This document shows, piece by piece, positions 36,001 to 45,269 of a stretch of DNA of 64,000 nt (position 1 is its first letter; each line of letters starts with the position of its first letter). The DNA lies in assembly GCA_963701675.1 (NCBI GenBank), contig OY969623.1, positions 7,998,001-8,062,000 of the forward strand, written 5' to 3'. This stretch comes from G963701675 sp963701675. GTDB taxonomy: Bacteria > Planctomycetota > Planctomycetia > Gemmatales > Gemmataceae. Both the position numbers and the translations under genes were made by a program. The notes under the pieces were generated by a model, which was not told the origin of the DNA, searched no databases, and saw only the letters and a program-made list of their open reading frames with translations.

Positions 36001-37894
36001 ATGTCTCGCATTGTCGTCCGAGTTGCGCCCATTGCCATCTGCTTGCTCATAGGCGGCTGCGTCACCGGAACGCCGTGGGGACTACTCATCATGCCGGAGC
36101 AGCGGACCATTGACGTCCGCGATCCTTCGCAGTTGCCTAAAGCCCCTATTCCCGAGATGTTGCCGCCGCGGACCGTTTCCGATCCGCAGCCCAACTTACC
36201 GGAGCAGAATCTGTCACTGGATGAGGCCATAAGAATCGCACTAAGCAACTCCCAGGTGGTGCGGGTCCGTCGCCGGTCTCAGCGCGGTCTCAAGCGGACA
36301 AACTATCTACGACTCGGCCATTTCCAACACGCTCATTGACCAGGAACAAGCTCGCTTCGATCCCAACCTGCGGGTTGACAATAGTTGGCAACGAAATGAG
36401 CCGCCGTTTGCCGTGTTCGATCCCCTCGATCCCGACGGCACAACCATTACCGGGTTCCGCACCGACTCGTACAACCTTCTCGCCGATTTGTCGAAAACTC
36501 TTGTCACGGGCGGAACCGCGGCTTTGACGGTGACCGACACACGGTCGCGGTCGGTGCCGGGCGTTTTTCCCCTCAATCCGTTCAACGAATACATGATCGA
36601 CATGAGTCTGACGCAGCCGCTCTTGCAAGGAGCAGGCATTCGCCGAAATCTCGCGCCTATCGTGATTGCTCGCATCAATACGGAGCGATCGTATTTCCAA
36701 TTCAAGGCCGCCATGCAAGATTCCGTGCGTGGAGTGATCGAAGCTTATTGGGCGCTCGTGTTTGCCCGCACCGATGCCTGGGCCCGCCGCCAGCAGGTTG
36801 AGCAAGGGGAGGGTGACTATGAACGCGCCAAGGCACGGCAACGACAAGGTCTCGGCAGTGCCGCCGATGTAGCCCAGACTCGGCTTGCGCTGGCCAATTT
36901 TCGAGCCGCGCTGATTAGCGCTGACGCCAACGTCATTCAGCGCGAAGCGGCCCTCCGCAATATCTTGGGCCTGCCGCCGACCGGGCCTCAATTGATTCCC
37001 GTAACGCCGCCGACTGTCAACGAAATTCGGCCCAACTGGGAGGAAATCGTACGCCTGGCCGAGGAGCGCCGCCCCGACTTGATCGAGCTAAAGTTGGTGA
37101 TTCTCGCCGACGAGCAGCGTCTCATAGTGGCCAAAAACCAGGCCTTGCCCCGTGTCGATGCCATTGCGGTGTACGGCTGGAATGGTCTCGAAGGCACGAC
37201 CGTATTCGGGCCGAAGAACTCCACCGGCGGCGGTGAATTCACCGACTGGACGCTGGGTGTGAACTTTTCTGTGCCGCTGGGGCTTCGGCAGGGCAGGGCG
37301 GCATTGCGGCAACAAGAGCTAGTGTTGGCTCGTGATTGGGTCAACCTGCAACAAGGACTTCACGCCACGGCGCATGATCTGGCGACGACGACGCGCTCAC
37401 TCGCCCAGTTCTACGAGCAATACAAGGCGTTCAAGGAGGCGCGCGAAGCAGCACGGATCAACCTGGATCAACAGACCGCGGAGTTCCGCGCCGGCCGCGC
37501 CATCTTTCTCAACGTCTTGCAAGCGATTACAAGCTGGGGGGATTCGGTCAGTGCGGAAGCGCAGTCACTCGCCCAATACAACGCCGAACTCGCCAACCTG
37601 GAACGGCAGACCGGCACCATTCTGGAAACGCACGGCGTTTATTTTTCCGAAGAACGCATGGGGTCAATCGGACCGCTCGGCCGGCTCGCCAAGCCGAGGT
37701 ATTATCCAGCAAGCACTCCGCCCGGGCCGAATACCGATTTCTACCCGGTCACGAACGAACCGGCCGAGAACATCTTTGATCTAAAGGACCCCGTCAAGAG
37801 GAACGGTGCGGCCTTACCCCCCGCTACTCTACAGCCGCCGACTCGAGAACCACTTGCGCCGCCGAAAGCTGGTTCAGCTCCGAGTCCGCCATAA
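36001..37894 (+). pseudogene. TolC-family outer-membrane channel, frameshifted near 36267
   Basis: A lipoprotein-type N-terminus (IAICLLIGGC) and the first TolC segment LSLDEAIRIALSNSQVVRV are in one frame. From about 36267 the +1 frame continues VAGLSAVSSGQTIYDSAISN, then TLIDQEQARFDPNL and a complete TolC body: ADLSKTLVTGGTAAL, SLTQPLLQGAGIRRN, the second repeat with EEIVRLAEERRPDLIELKL, and a Pro-rich tail. Removing one C from GTCCGTCGCC (36265-36274) restores a single reading frame with the expected spacing. The channel would be the third component of the upstream adaptor-permease-ATPase operon. As sequenced, translation stops after 112 residues. Confidence 0.82.
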
Positions 37895-37941
37895 AACTAC
37901 GATGGATCCTTCTATCCCGTAGTTGTGATCCTAAGACGAAC

Positions 37942-38421
37942 ATGACGGCAAGCCAGTGGATCGAGCTCCTGCATCTTCAGCCGCATCCGGAAGGAGGTCA
38001 CTTCCGGGAATCCTATCGCTCGACCGAATGGATTCGAAAACAAGACCTTCCGGAACGGTTCAGTGGGGATCGTTCATTTTCCACTGCCATCTACTTCTTG
38101 TTAGAACGGGATGAGTTTTCGGCCTTGCATCGGATCAAGCAAGATGAAGTCTGGCATTTCTACGACGGCTCATCGCTGACCATTCACATCATCGAAACGG
38201 CAGGAACCTATTCCACTATCCGGCTCGGCCGGCGAATCGACTTCGGTGAAACGCCGCAGGCCGTGGTGCCAGCCGGATATTGGTTCGGCGCGACCGTCAC
38301 GGACCAAACCGGGTTTGCGTTGGTGGCTTGCACCGTCGCCCCCGGTTTTGACTTCGCAGATTTCGAGTTACCGACCCGCGCAATTGTTGTCGATGTTTCC
38401 GGTACACCGAGGGATTATTGA
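37942..38421 (+). CDS. Cupin-fold protein, DUF985 family
   Basis: A 159-residue protein of the DUF985 cupin family. It begins WIELLHLQPHPEGGHFRESY, with the family motif HPEGG(H/W)F.E, and continues AIYFLLERDEFSALHRI, DEVWHFYDGSSLTIHII and VVPAGYWFGATV. The His/Glu residues form the cupin metal site; relatives have been linked to sugar epimerase-like or unknown functions. Length is typical. It ends with a 7-base overlap with the convergent sulfotransferase. Confidence 0.87.
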   Translation: MTASQWIELLHLQPHPEGGHFRESYRSTEWIRKQDLPERFSGDRSFSTAIYFLLERDEFSALHRIKQDEVWHFYDGSSLTIHIIETAGTYSTIRLGRRIDFGETPQAVVPAGYWFGATVTDQTGFALVACTVAPGFDFADFELPTRAIVVDVSGTPRDY

Positions 38422-39548
38422 GCGCCTGACGCGCTGATGTGCATCGGCTCAGAATCGGGCTCGGAGCGGACGTGATATCCCAATCGTCGAATTACGTCGC
38501 CCCAGCGGCGGGTGATCTCTCGCTCGGTCTCGGGGCTCAGTCGGTACCGATTCGTCTCGTAATCCGACGTGCTCTGGGCGTGCGCTTCCAGGCGAGGGCG
38601 CACCTGTTCGAATCCCGGCAATTCCAGTCTTTCGTACAGAGTTTGAATCTGACCGACCGGGTCGCGCACCAGATCCTCATAACGCAACTCGTGGTATCGG
38701 CCGGGGGGGACATGGCGCCGGCCTTCGTCGAGACGGTCATAAAGGCGAACAAAGGTCTCAAAGATTTGTTCCTCCAACCCCTGGAAAGTGGGTCGTTGAA
38801 GTCCATGCTTACGGTAAAGCGTCTTCCAAAGATTCAGCGTTGAAGGAAACATCACGTATGGATCGCGCGTGATGTGAACGAAGCGCGCGTCAGGGAACAA
38901 GTCGAGCAAGACCTTGATCCGGCAGCTGTGCGGCGGCGATTTGAGTACAAGGCGACGCGAATCCTTGCACGTGAGTTCTTGGAGGAATCGATAGAACCTC
39001 CGTTTCCAACTTGCCAGTTCACTCGAAGTCAATCCTTCGAGGTCGAGGTACTTCGGAAAGGCCGGCGGCCGATTCGGGAAGGCGATCGTCAAATACGGCG
39101 ACGGCAGCCCGCGCATGCATAATGCGAACTCATCCTCCTGCGGCCGATCCCAACCGGCGGCCATGTTGTCCATCGGTCGCCGACTCGGCATCAGAAACCA
39201 CATAACGCGCGTGAACCACTTCTCGGAAAGAAGAAAGTGATTGGGCACCAGACATTGGTATGTCGTTGGGAAGCTGTGATTTTCATCCAAAATCAAAAGC
39301 TCATGCAAGAGCGTGGTGCCGGTGCGCCAGTGCCCAACGATAAAGATCGGCGCGTGTTGTATGACAGTCCGGCGAATCCGCCGGCCGAAAATGACCCATT
39401 GCAGTCCGCGCATCGCTGAATGAAACATGCTGACGAAAGTGACAATAACCGCGATGTAGATGTGCGTCCAATGAACGGCGAAGCGGTTGCGGGCGAGAAG
39501 CCTTATCCACGCGCTGAAGTTGCACCCCTCCCAAAAGCGCGGCGCCAC
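38415..39548 (-). CDS. Sulfotransferase family protein
   Basis: A 377-residue sulfotransferase. The PAPS 5'-phosphosulfate loop is IFIVGHWRTGTTLLHELL (about 68-85), and the 3'-phosphate site is RRLVLKSPPHSCRIKVLL, then RFVHITRDPYVMFPS. A hydrophobic N-terminal segment (IYIAVIVTFVSMFHSAM) suggests membrane association. The family moves sulfate from PAPS to carbohydrates or other hydroxyls; the acceptor here is unknown. GTG 39548 is the first start after an in-frame stop. Confidence 0.88.
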   Translation of the reverse strand: MAPRFWEGCNFSAWIRLLARNRFAVHWTHIYIAVIVTFVSMFHSAMRGLQWVIFGRRIRRTVIQHAPIFIVGHWRTGTTLLHELLILDENHSFPTTYQCLVPNHFLLSEKWFTRVMWFLMPSRRPMDNMAAGWDRPQEDEFALCMRGLPSPYLTIAFPNRPPAFPKYLDLEGLTSSELASWKRRFYRFLQELTCKDSRRLVLKSPPHSCRIKVLLDLFPDARFVHITRDPYVMFPSTLNLWKTLYRKHGLQRPTFQGLEEQIFETFVRLYDRLDEGRRHVPPGRYHELRYEDLVRDPVGQIQTLYERLELPGFEQVRPRLEAHAQSTSDYETNRYRLSPETEREITRRWGDVIRRLGYHVRSEPDSEPMHISASGAQ

Positions 39549-39750
39549 TCCCGCCCACGCTTAGGTGTCGGCGGGGTGACAATCGGATCAATGGAGGTGG
39601 TCGTCGTCAAAGGTGCCAATCCGCAGATGTCCCAAGTCTTCGAGCGACCCGCCGGCGACAGGTTGCGCGTGCGGATTGTTTTATAGCTTTGGCCCCCTTT
39701 CGAAATAGGAAATGGATATTGAGTGACAGGGATCGCCCTTCCCACAACTG

Positions 39751-40080
39751 TCAAGTTCCGGGAAGTTCATCCGATCGCAGTAGTCTTTGTCCGGGACCGC
39801 GCACATGCAAGACATGTACGTCTTTGTCGACAACCACGTAGACCAGACGATATTGCCGTCCGTGCGGTGTCTTGAAAAATTGCTGACGCACTTCCTGACT
39901 AACGATGCTCGCTTCAGGCGCCAGTCCAAAACGTAAGGGACTTTCAGCAAGAGATCGCGTCGCTGACTCAAATGCATCTAACCAACGTCGCGCGCCCTGC
40001 GGCGAACGTCGATACAGCCAAGCTGCAATCTCATCGACGTCACGGTCAGCGGGAGCAGTAACCACGACACGATAATTCAT
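39751..40080 (-). CDS. ParE/RelE-family toxin
   Basis: A 109-residue type II toxin of the RelE/ParE superfamily: YRVVVTAPADRDVDEIAAWLYRRSPQGARRWLDAF, then YRLVYVVVDKDVHVLHVRGPGQ. ParE members poison DNA gyrase and RelE members cleave mRNA; the long helical N-terminus favours ParE. The start overlaps the antitoxin stop by 4 bases, the usual antitoxin-first arrangement. Confidence 0.85.
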   Translation of the reverse strand: MNYRVVVTAPADRDVDEIAAWLYRRSPQGARRWLDAFESATRSLAESPLRFGLAPEASIVSQEVRQQFFKTPHGRQYRLVYVVVDKDVHVLHVRGPGQRLLRSDELPGT

Positions 40081-40337
40081 CCGTTGTCGCTCGGAGCGTA
40101 CTTCCGCCGAAGGTCAGCCAACACCTCTTCGATAGGTCGGCCCACCTCGCCCGTCTCGATGTCCGCAAGCGCTTCTCGAATCGCCGCGACGCCTTCCGCA
40201 AACTCCTCTTCGGTTGGGTTGAGAGCTCGCCATTCATCTAGGACATCTTCGGGCGATCGACCGGCGCAGCCGTTACCCAGCAACTCGCCGACGAATTGGT
40301 GAAAACGTTCGAGGTCGGACTTCTGCTCCGTGATCAT
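40077..40337 (-). CDS. Antitoxin of the ParE-like toxin
   Basis: An acidic 86-residue protein directly upstream of the toxin, overlapping it by 4 bases. It lacks an obvious ribbon-helix-helix; the C-terminal half EEFAEGVAAIREALADIETG and PIEEVLADLRRKYA is the toxin-neutralising helix pattern seen with many ParE/RelE toxins. GGAGG with 8-base spacing supports ATG 40337 over the ATG at 40343, which is only 2 bases from it. Confidence 0.75.
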   Translation of the reverse strand: MITEQKSDLERFHQFVGELLGNGCAGRSPEDVLDEWRALNPTEEEFAEGVAAIREALADIETGEVGRPIEEVLADLRRKYAPSDNG

Positions 40338-40448
40338 TCCCATGTCCTCCGGTACGCGAGGCTACGCAATGTATCTTACTAACTGATGAAGGTCGTTTCC
40401 CAAAAGGAAGAGCACGGATGTGCGGAATTCCATAGGTCGCTATTCGCC

Positions 40449-40478
40449 TTGACCCTCTCCAACGCATCTTGCTATAGT
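40449..40478 (+). promoter_or_regulatory. Sigma-70-type promoter for the 40587-rpmA unit
   Basis: TTGACC (40449-40454) and TATAGT (40473-40478) match the -35 and -10 consensus at five of six positions each, with 18-base spacing. The predicted transcript starts near 40485, about 100 bases before the ATG at 40587. It is the best housekeeping promoter seen in the window, as expected for a ribosomal-protein transcript. Confidence 0.6.
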
Positions 40479-40586
40479 TACCGCGCTTATATCCCGGCCG
40501 CTTGCCTTACGCGCGAGCATCGGCGTTGCCCATCTTGTTACTGCGGTCGGGTCGGAAACTTCGGCCTCCCTTCCTGGAGTGTGTTC

Positions 40587-41370
40587 ATGTCGCGACGATC
40601 CCTTGCCGCTGCCATTTTGATCGCAACGGGGCTGGCGGTTCCCGGCGCAGGCGCAAACGCAGACATCCCCGAACGAAATCGAAGTCCGCACCAAGGGCAA
40701 CGTTCAAGATCGAGAGGAAAGCCAGCACATATGGGTGCTGAAGTTCCGCTTTTACTCGCCGCGACTGATCACGGTGGATATTCCCGGTCGCGGCCGGCGC
40801 TTGTGCTGGTACATGCTCTATGAAGTGAGTAACACGGACACCAAAGAGCCACATCGTTTCATCCCGGATTTCGAACTCGTAACCCTCGACAAGCCGGCCG
40901 TGTTCCATGATCAGGTGTTGCCCGTAGTCCAGAAGGCGATTGAAAAGATCGAGGATCCGACCGGCCATCTCGACATCAAGAACTCGGTTACCATCGCCAG
41001 CCAGCCGTTGCCCCCGGCGAAGCCAGACGCCGTCCCGAAGTGGATCACCGGTGTGGCGATTTGGGATGACGTCGATCCCGAAACCAATACCTTCAGCATT
41101 TTCGTGAGCGGACTGTCGAACGGCTGGTCGGTCGACGACAAAGATGTCGTGCGGCGAAAAACGCTACAACTGAACTTCAAACGCATCGGTGACAAGAACA
41201 GTAAGGACTCTCGGGACATTCGATTCGTCCGACCCGAGGAGTGGGTTTACCGTCCCGTTGCGGCGTCGAAGAATCAGGCCAAGCCCGCGAAGCCGGTCGA
41301 CGAAAAGAAGACAGATGCCGCCCCTGCGCCTAAGATAAATCCAACTTCAGAGACGAAACCGAAGGGGTAG
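40587..41370 (+). pseudogene. Secreted protein of unknown function, frameshifted at a C-run (40667-40670)
   Basis: The signal peptide MSRRSLAAAILIATGLAVPG and ANADIP are in one frame. After CCCC at 40667-40670 the +1 frame continues NEIEVRTKGNVQDREESQHI, then WVLKFRFYSPRLITVDIPGR, WYMLYEVSNTD, FIPDFELVTLD and WITGVAIWDDVDPETNTFSIF, ending in a Lys/Ala/Pro-rich tail. Joined, it is a roughly 260-residue exported protein; the family is one I do not recognise. GGAG 8 bases before ATG 40587 supports the start. rpmA follows after 3 bases. The downstream frame has an internal ATG at 40735 that would give a protein lacking the signal peptide. Confidence 0.7.
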
Positions 41371-41373
41371 GAA

Positions 41374-41622
41374 ATGGCTCATAAGAAAGGTCAAGGTTCG
41401 GTTCGGAACGGACGCGAATCCAACAGTCAACGACTTGGCGTCAAAGTGTACGGCGGTCAAACCATTCTCGCCGGCGGCATCATCATCCGTCAACGGGGCA
41501 CAAAATATCATCCCGGGCGAAACGTCGGTCGCGGCAAAGATGATACCCTATTCGCGCTTCGAGATGGTGTCGTCAACTTTGATCGCCAAGGCCGACGTGT
41601 CAACGTCGTCAGCGAATCGTAG
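41374..41622 (+). CDS. rpmA: 50S ribosomal protein L27
   Basis: An 82-residue L27, which sits near the peptidyl-transferase centre. MAHKKGQGSVRNGRESNSQR, LGVKVYGGQTILAGGIIIRQ and HPGRNVGRGKDDTLFAL are diagnostic. AGGGGTAGG overlaps the preceding stop. The usual partners rplU and obg are not adjacent. Its last 75 bases overlap the 3' end of the homocysteine methyltransferase gene on the other strand. Confidence 0.97.
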   Translation: MAHKKGQGSVRNGRESNSQRLGVKVYGGQTILAGGIIIRQRGTKYHPGRNVGRGKDDTLFALRDGVVNFDRQGRRVNVVSES

Positions 41623-42477
41623 CTCACGAGCATTCCACGCATCAACTATCGGACGGAACGCAGCGATATGCTGCGGCGTAGTGCCGCAGCAGCCACCCAC
41701 CATGGCCACTCCAGTGGCAAGTAATTCCGTAAGTCCTTCGGCCATCATCTGCGCGGATTGCGGATATGACCAGCCGCTGCCGGTCCGTGTCGGCGTCCCG
41801 GCATTCGGTCTCGCCAGGATGGGCAAGTCGGTTTCGCGCTGAAATCGTTTGACGATTTCAATTACTTCGGTCATCCCGATTTCACGACCGCAATTTACGC
41901 CGATCGCGTGTAGGCGTAGCTTAGTTGCGTTCGACGCACACGCTTCCGGCGTGAGGCCTTTTGAAGTTTGAAGTGTTTTGTTCATTCGTAAGAAGGCGAA
42001 CGAAGCGAAAAGCGGAAGTTCCGCGGGTGCGCATTCAGCGACGGCGGCTAGGTTCGTCAAGTCCGCTGCCGTTTCCACCAATAGAGCGTCGACGCCGGCG
42101 AACGAGTCGACGAGCTGCCGAACCGATTCGGTCGAGGTGTCGGAAAAGGGTCCAATGTCGCCGATCACATAACATCCTTCCTTCCCGGCGCGGCGAGCGT
42201 TGGCGACGGCGGCTTGATTGATTTCGTGAAGTTTGTTTTCCAGGCCGTGTCGCCGAAGTGCGGTTGGATTGGATTGAAACGTGTGCGTCAGGATACATCG
42301 AGTGCCCGCATCAATGTAAGCCTGGTGGATGCCACGAATTCGTTCCGGGTGCGTCAAGTTCCAGAGTTCGAAGCATTCCGTGGAATCAATCCCGGCACGC
42401 TGCAACTCCGTGCCCATGGCGCCGTCCATGAGCAACACGCGTTTGGATCGTAGCTCCTGAATGAAGGCCGACTGCAC
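41548..42477 (-). CDS. Homocysteine S-methyltransferase family protein
   Basis: A 309-residue TIM-barrel methyltransferase. KRVLLMDGAMGTELQRAG is the family start; zinc ligands are the first Cys in IGVNCG and the pair in MVGGCCGTTPQHI. The family transfers methyl groups (from betaine, S-methylmethionine or, in the MetH N-domain, methyl-tetrahydrofolate) to homocysteine to make methionine. I take GTG 42477, two bases after the apgM stop. The C-terminal 20 residues (after ARELRF) are encoded antisense to rpmA and may be an extension forced by that overlap. Confidence 0.85.
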   Translation of the reverse strand: MQSAFIQELRSKRVLLMDGAMGTELQRAGIDSTECFELWNLTHPERIRGIHQAYIDAGTRCILTHTFQSNPTALRRHGLENKLHEINQAAVANARRAGKEGCYVIGDIGPFSDTSTESVRQLVDSFAGVDALLVETAADLTNLAAVAECAPAELPLFASFAFLRMNKTLQTSKGLTPEACASNATKLRLHAIGVNCGREIGMTEVIEIVKRFQRETDLPILARPNAGTPTRTGSGWSYPQSAQMMAEGLTELLATGVAMVGGCCGTTPQHIAAFRPIVDAWNARELRFADDVDTSALAIKVDDTISKRE

Positions 42478-42479
42478 AA

Positions 42480-43685
42480 CTAGGCCCCGTATTTCATGAG
42501 ACGCCCGGCATGGGCCATCGCAAGCGGCAACAGATACATCGCTTGGAACTGGCCAAGCCCGCCGCGCAAACACTGAGTCTCGCCGAATTCCGTCACCTCG
42601 TCGGTCCGGCATGTCGACGACCACAGAATCGTCGGGACCGGGTGCCAGCTATGGCTTCGCAGCACACTCGGAGTGCTGTGGTCGCCGGTAACGATAAACA
42701 CGTCGGGCTGAAGTTTGCGAATGTGCGGAACCGCGGCGTCGAGTTTTTGGATCACATCAACCTTCTTGTCGAAGTCGCCGTCCTCGCCCGTGCTGTCAGT
42801 GTACTTGTAATGGATGAAGTAGAAGTCGTAGTTCCCCCACACTCTTTGGAGCGTTTCCATCTGGTCGTCCAAATTCGACCCGGCATCTACCACGTCCATT
42901 CCGACTAGTCGTGCCAGACCTTTGTACATGGGATAGACGGCCAGCGCTGCGGCACGCAGACCGTATACCTCCTGCATCGTCGCAATCTTCGGGTACCGGG
43001 CGAAGCCGCGAAGTGTGATCATGTTGGTCGGGTTGTCGGTGCGCAGAACTTCGCTCGCCTGTGCAACGAAATGGTTGATCGCGCGCGCGGTGTTTTCGGA
43101 ATCCGTGTCGGCGCCTTTTGCCTCAAGCGGTAGAACGCCCGTTTGCTGCGGGTCGGTATCGTTGACCGCATCGCCAAGGTGGTCGCCGCGCAGAACGACG
43201 ACAAAGCGATGCTCGCGCACGGGTTCGACGAAAACCTCGACGCCCGGCACTCGTATCTGTTGTAGTTTTTTGCACATGGCTACGCAACGTTCCGTCGCCG
43301 GTCGGCCAGCGCGACGATCGGTGATCTTTCCGCCGCCATCGACGGTGCAGAAGTTGCCTCGCACGGCCACATCCCGCGGTCCCACCTGAAAATTGATTCC
43401 GAGAGCTTCGAGGATGCCGCGGCCGATGCGATACTTGAGCGGGTCGTAGCCAAAAAGTCCCAGATGTCCAGGCCCGCTTCCTGGAGTAATACCGGGCAGA
43501 ACCGGGATGCTCAGGCCGCACACGCCTTCCCGCGCAAGCTGATTCAGATGTGGTGTCTTCGCCGTTTCAAGCTCGGTCTTGCCGCCGGGCTTCTGCGGCA
43601 GCCCGCCCAGGCCGTCCGCCACCAGCAAGACGATCTTGGTTTCGGCCGGTTCTCGGAGTTCCCGGATTAGATCGTGCATGTCCAT
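42480..43685 (-). CDS. apgM: Cofactor-independent phosphoglycerate mutase, archaeal type
   Basis: A 401-residue member of the alkaline-phosphatase superfamily interconverting 3- and 2-phosphoglycerate. The metal site and nucleophile lie in KIVLLVADGLGGLP and LPGITPGSGPGHLGLFGYDP (Ser in GSGPGH). More metal ligands are in HYKYTDSTGEDGDFDKK and FIVTGDHSTPS. The sequence matches ApgM rather than the larger GpmI. Methyltransferase and apgM are spaced by two bases, so they are co-transcribed. pgi, another glycolytic gene, is divergent. Confidence 0.92.
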   Translation of the reverse strand: MDMHDLIRELREPAETKIVLLVADGLGGLPQKPGGKTELETAKTPHLNQLAREGVCGLSIPVLPGITPGSGPGHLGLFGYDPLKYRIGRGILEALGINFQVGPRDVAVRGNFCTVDGGGKITDRRAGRPATERCVAMCKKLQQIRVPGVEVFVEPVREHRFVVVLRGDHLGDAVNDTDPQQTGVLPLEAKGADTDSENTARAINHFVAQASEVLRTDNPTNMITLRGFARYPKIATMQEVYGLRAAALAVYPMYKGLARLVGMDVVDAGSNLDDQMETLQRVWGNYDFYFIHYKYTDSTGEDGDFDKKVDVIQKLDAAVPHIRKLQPDVFIVTGDHSTPSVLRSHSWHPVPTILWSSTCRTDEVTEFGETQCLRGGLGQFQAMYLLPLAMAHAGRLMKYGA

Positions 43686-43802
43686 ATTCGATGTCTACCT
43701 TAATCTTGAGCTAGATTACATTATCGTCGTGCTCTGCCCATCGCGTCCGGGTTCCCGCACTACCCGTCTACTCGGGAACATGAACTAAGGAACAGGATCG
43801 CC

Positions 43803-45269
43803 ATGCAACTTCCCGATGAAGCCATTGCGTATCATTACCAAACGCTGCTCACCACTTCCACTGACGAGTGGACACCGGCGGTGGAACTGCGGGCCCAGCA
43901 CACCCTGGAACCGGCTCGGCTGCGGGCAATCATTCCGCAACTACTTCAGGTTCGCAGCCAGGTTGCGGCCGAGCGGGAGCTTTCCGACCCGCCCGCCGAC
44001 ATGCAGCCTTTGGAATCCGGCTTCATCGACCTGCCACGGGCAACACTGGAGGATTTTCGCCGTAAGTCCGAAGTAAGCACTCTCGGCCGGGTCCTCGCCG
44101 CGGCCAATCGACTGAAGCAAGAAACCGACCGGGTAGTGATCCTCGGTACCGGCGATTCGACCTTGGGCGCGAGGTGCCTCTTCGAAGCCCTTAAGAGCCG
44201 GTATCACAACGAACTCAATCCCAACGAACGCGGCGGGGTTCCGCGCCTCTATTTCGACGGCGACAATCTCGACAACGATACCCTGAACGAACTCGGCGAA
44301 CTGCTTCAAACCACGTGTGTCGATCCGGAAATCCGCAACGAGCGTTGGGCATTGATCGTCATCGATAAGACCGGCGAGACATTGGAAACTGCTGCGAGCT
44401 ACCGTTATTTTCGGCGCGAGGCGAGCGAGTTTTACGGATCGCGCTCCACACGGCTCAAACAACTAGTCGTTCCGGTCACGAGCACTCACAGCCAGTTCCG
44501 CGAACTCTGCAAAGCCGAAGGTTTCGCGGATTCCGATATCTTCACTATCCCCGACGATGTCGGCGCTCGATTCAGTGTATTCACTCCCGCCGGTCTGTTG
44601 CCGGCAGCGGTGATGGGTCTCGACGTTCGCGCGATCCTGCTGGGCGCCGCCGCGATGACGCAACGGTTTCTCGAAGACCCGTTCGAGCGCAATCCCGTCT
44701 TGCAGTATGCGGCCGTCAACTTCCTCATGTCGACGGAAGTGCGCAAGCCGATCCGCGTGTTGGCTGTCTGGTCGCAGAAACTGGAAGCTCTCGGCCGGTG
44801 GTATGATCACGTCCTCTCGGAAAGCTTGGGCAAAAACGGCAAGGGGCCTACGCCGTTGAGCGTAGTGCATACTCGCGATCTCCATGCGCGTGGCCAACAG
44901 CATCAACATGGCACTCGGGACAAGATCATCAACAATTTGATCGTAAAGACGCCGCGCACCTCACCGATCAGCATCAGCATGGCGGATCGAAACGAGGACG
45001 ATCTGAACGCACTCTCTCGAAAGGCCTATCCCGATTTGATGGAGGCCGCTATCCGAGGGATGAACTATGCGTATGCCGACGCCGGCCGACCCAGCGCCAG
45101 CCTGATACTGCCAAGCATCACCGAGCACACCATGGGGCAGCTTTTGCAGATGTTCATGCTCGCCACGGTGGTCGAGGCACGCCTGACGGGTGTGAATCCT
45201 TATGGGCAGCCCGGCGCATTCATCTACCAGCGCCATTTGGAAGCGATTCTCCACGAGCCGCAAGCCTAG
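43803..45269 (+). CDS. pgi: Glucose-6-phosphate isomerase, divergent
   Basis: A 488-residue PGI, which interconverts glucose 6-phosphate and fructose 6-phosphate. Sugar-isomerase folds are seen in RVVILGTGDSTLGARCLFEA, VGARFSVFTPAGLLPAAVMG and DLHARGQQHQHGTRDKI, with the C-terminal GVNPYGQPGAF. Two signature positions differ from textbook PGI: GGR(F/Y)S is GARFS, and the C-terminal (D/N)QxGVExxK is GQPGAFIYQ, so the usual Lys is absent. It begins 117 bases from divergent apgM, in a glycolytic neighbourhood. AAGGAACAGG precedes the ATG. Confidence 0.88.
   Translation: MQLPDEAIAYHYQTLLTTSTDEWTPAVELRAQHTLEPARLRAIIPQLLQVRSQVAAERELSDPPADMQPLESGFIDLPRATLEDFRRKSEVSTLGRVLAAANRLKQETDRVVILGTGDSTLGARCLFEALKSRYHNELNPNERGGVPRLYFDGDNLDNDTLNELGELLQTTCVDPEIRNERWALIVIDKTGETLETAASYRYFRREASEFYGSRSTRLKQLVVPVTSTHSQFRELCKAEGFADSDIFTIPDDVGARFSVFTPAGLLPAAVMGLDVRAILLGAAAMTQRFLEDPFERNPVLQYAAVNFLMSTEVRKPIRVLAVWSQKLEALGRWYDHVLSESLGKNGKGPTPLSVVHTRDLHARGQQHQHGTRDKIINNLIVKTPRTSPISISMADRNEDDLNALSRKAYPDLMEAAIRGMNYAYADAGRPSASLILPSITEHTMGQLLQMFMLATVVEARLTGVNPYGQPGAFIYQRHLEAILHEPQA

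Noticed and set aside
39503..39754. Minus-strand open frame of about 83 codons upstream of the sulfotransferase
   Set aside because: It overlaps the sulfotransferase start, lacks a ribosome site, and its composition is random.
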